DNA of 42,500 nucleotides. Origin: Glandiceps talaboti. Lineage: Eukaryota; Hemichordata; Enteropneusta; Spengelidae. Positions 42,125-42,500 of this stretch are shown one piece after another. The notes under the pieces were generated by a model. It made no database searches, had not been told where the DNA came from, and saw only the letters and a program-made list of their open reading frames with translations. Made by a program: the position numbers and the translations under genes. The first letter of the stretch is position 1; every line of letters begins with the position of its first letter. The stretch lies in NCBI RefSeq assembly GCF_964340395.1, contig NC_135571.1:6160453-6202952 (forward strand), given 5' to 3'.

Positions 42125-42500
42125 AGGTAAATGTACACAGTCCAATAAATAAATAACTAACATTACGGGACTAACCCTCCTATCAGCCTATCACTACCGA
42201 AAGTGTAGGAATCTATACCATCGGACACAAGTAGGCAGTGCGAGAGCGCCACCAACGTCTGCCCTCTTAGCCAATGTAAAAGCTCTGAAGCGAGGAAACA
42301 CTAGTATTTGTTTGTTAATTGTTCCTTTTATTTGTTATGTGTACCTATTGGTTATCGTTTGCAACTTGACAAATAGAAGTCCATTCCACAACTATACAAA
42401 CACATGTTCAGGGTCCTAACTGTCAGATTATATGTCGGTTCTTCAAATTTGTATCACATTAATTCGTAGTATAAAACTGGTTAGCCAAGTCATTTAAAGA
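42125..42500. other. Unique DNA to window edge
   Basis: No gene or repeat recognised. Confidence 0.4.

Overview
The window reads as nuclear DNA of an animal, most likely a marine invertebrate and possibly a deuterostome, though I cannot fix the taxon. The signs are AT-rich intergenic DNA, many long tetranucleotide and dinucleotide microsatellites, short inverted-repeat (MITE-like) elements in several diverged copies, SINE-like copies ending in an ATT run, GT-AG spliced short exons, and a nuclear zinc-finger protein. Nothing looks bacterial: there are no operons, ribosome binding sites or dense ORFs.

The dominant gene is on the minus strand at 15279-25256, a single uninterrupted frame of 3325 codons. 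Its last 62 residues hold two C2H2 zinc fingers of the paired C-terminal dimerisation type known from Ikaros, Hunchback and TRPS1. About 1840 residues in the middle are a diverged tandem expansion of a unit of about 53 residues. Residues 2211-2788 carry a run of twelve PxDLS-like motifs, the type that binds the CtBP corepressor and that Ikaros itself carries as PEDLS. No DNA-binding finger cluster is visible in this exon. The best reading is a giant nuclear corepressor scaffold able to pair with an Ikaros/Hunchback-type factor. This is the most interesting object in the window.

A second, small gene is on the plus strand at 6657-8431. Three short exons with good splice signals join in frame into a 92-codon single-pass membrane protein. 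The end of its last exon and the adjoining 3' sequence are tandemly triplicated.

Layout: 1-2500 microsatellite, unique DNA and a SINE; 2555-2776 microsatellite; 2800-6400 mostly unique DNA; 6426-8740 small membrane-protein gene and its repeat; 8790-12216 diverged duplications, a microsatellite and a foldback element; 12297-14786 minisatellites (51 bp and 33 bp units), a large foldback element and a TATG/TA tract; 14787-15278 3' flank of the giant gene; 15279-25256 the giant gene; 25257-36722 its 5' flank, dense with old repeats and MITEs; 36733-37015 a doubtful small gene; 37127-37408 another MITE; 37409-39600 unique DNA and microsatellites; 39600-42500 a possible terminal exon, a MITE and a degraded helix-hairpin-helix reading frame.

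No tRNA, rRNA or CRISPR array was found.
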